This document shows positions 12,250-12,522 of a stretch of DNA of 12,522 nt, piece by piece (within the stretch, counting starts at the first letter, position 1; each line of letters starts with the position of its first letter). The stretch lies in NCBI GenBank assembly GCA_016196415.1, contig JACPXS010000095.1, forward strand, positions 1-12,522, read 5' to 3'. The DNA comes from Candidatus Omnitrophota bacterium. Lineage in GTDB: Bacteria > Omnitrophota > Koll11 > Aquiviventales > Aquiviventaceae. The notes under the pieces were generated by a model. That model saw only the letters and a list, made by a program, of their open reading frames with translations. It was not told the origin of the DNA and did not search any database. A program made the position numbers and the translations under genes.

Positions 12250-12522
12250 ATGACGGCTGACGAAGGCCTTCAAAGCGAATTGCAAAAACACGGCGTCTAC
12301 GTGACGACGTGGGATCGGCTCGTCAACTGGGGCCGGAGCAACTCGATCTGGCCGCTCCAGTTCGGCCTCGCCTGCTGCGCCATCGAGATGATCGCCACCG
12401 CTGCCTCGCGCTACGACATCGCCCGCTTCGGCTCGGAGATTTTCAGGGCCTCGCCTCGACAGGCGGATCTCATGATCGTCGCCGGCACGGTGACCAAGAA
12501 GATGGCTCCTCAGGTCGTGCGG
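12250..12522 (+). CDS. nuoB: NADH-quinone oxidoreductase subunit B, 5' part
   Basis: A peripheral-arm subunit of complex I that binds the terminal N2 [4Fe-4S] cluster, passing electrons to quinone. The first 91 residues are present, and the gene runs off the right edge. [17 protein letters not shown] (31-47) holds two of the four cluster ligands (Cys42, Cys43); the others lie beyond the window. [23 protein letters not shown] (60-82) is the conserved core. The short N-terminus before the cluster motif is typical of bacterial NuoB. AGGTG six bases before the ATG may act as a weak ribosome site. Confidence 0.97.
   Translation, partial: MTADEGLQSELQKHGVYVTTWDRLVNWGRSNSIWPLQFGLACCAIEMIATAASRYDIARFGSEIFRASPRQADLMIVAGTVTKKMAPQVVR

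Noticed and set aside
1..12522. tRNA or rRNA genes
   Set aside because: I saw no cloverleaf-like segment with a T-loop GTTCRANYC followed by an acceptor stem, and no rRNA-like sequence; no search tool was run.

Overview
The window is about 12.5 kb of GC-rich bacterial chromosome made of well-kept housekeeping genes. The C-terminal zinc-finger type of isoleucyl-tRNA synthetase, the Lgt/LspA lipoprotein genes and a nuoA-nuoB start point to a diderm or deep-branching bacterium. Nitrospirota or NC10-like lineages would fit the gene order and the NuoA sequence, but this is a guess and nothing in the window fixes the taxon.

Layout. Positions 1-123 hold no supported gene. Two minus-strand genes follow: a small secreted protein of unknown function (124-639) and a 689-residue secreted protein with phage-fibre-like repeats (658-2727). 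They look like a two-gene unit with its own promoter at about 2746-2775. Next comes a long minus-strand cluster, read from right to left: yggS, proC, yggT, ileS, a dksA/traR-like gene, lspA, lgt and an rluD-type pseudouridine synthase (10592 down to 2907). Most junctions are overlaps or gaps of a few bases. The exceptions are 50 bp before yggT and 125 bp before ileS. A candidate promoter lies at 10670-10699. A complete IS630-type insertion sequence (10715-11818, flanked by TA) sits in the divergent region between yggS and the plus-strand nuoA-nuoB genes. nuoB runs off the right edge.

The genes cover PLP homeostasis (YggS), proline synthesis (ProC), isoleucine charging (IleS), a DksA-like regulator, lipoprotein maturation (Lgt, then LspA), rRNA modification (RluD type), and respiratory complex I (NuoA, NuoB).

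The most unusual feature is a family of short tandem heptamer arrays. I count ten, each about four 7-bp units (28 bp). Six form three inverted pairs with the layout 28 bp, short spacer (5, 8 or 13 bp), 28 bp. Two pairs lie in frame inside rluD and one lies between yggT and ileS. Four single arrays lie in yggS: three internal and one forming its last codons and the proC start. In one canonical orientation many units fit CC-NNN-AG. They are translated as low-complexity loops in otherwise intact enzymes, much as Rickettsia palindromic elements sit inside genes and as cyanobacterial heptameric STRRs are built.
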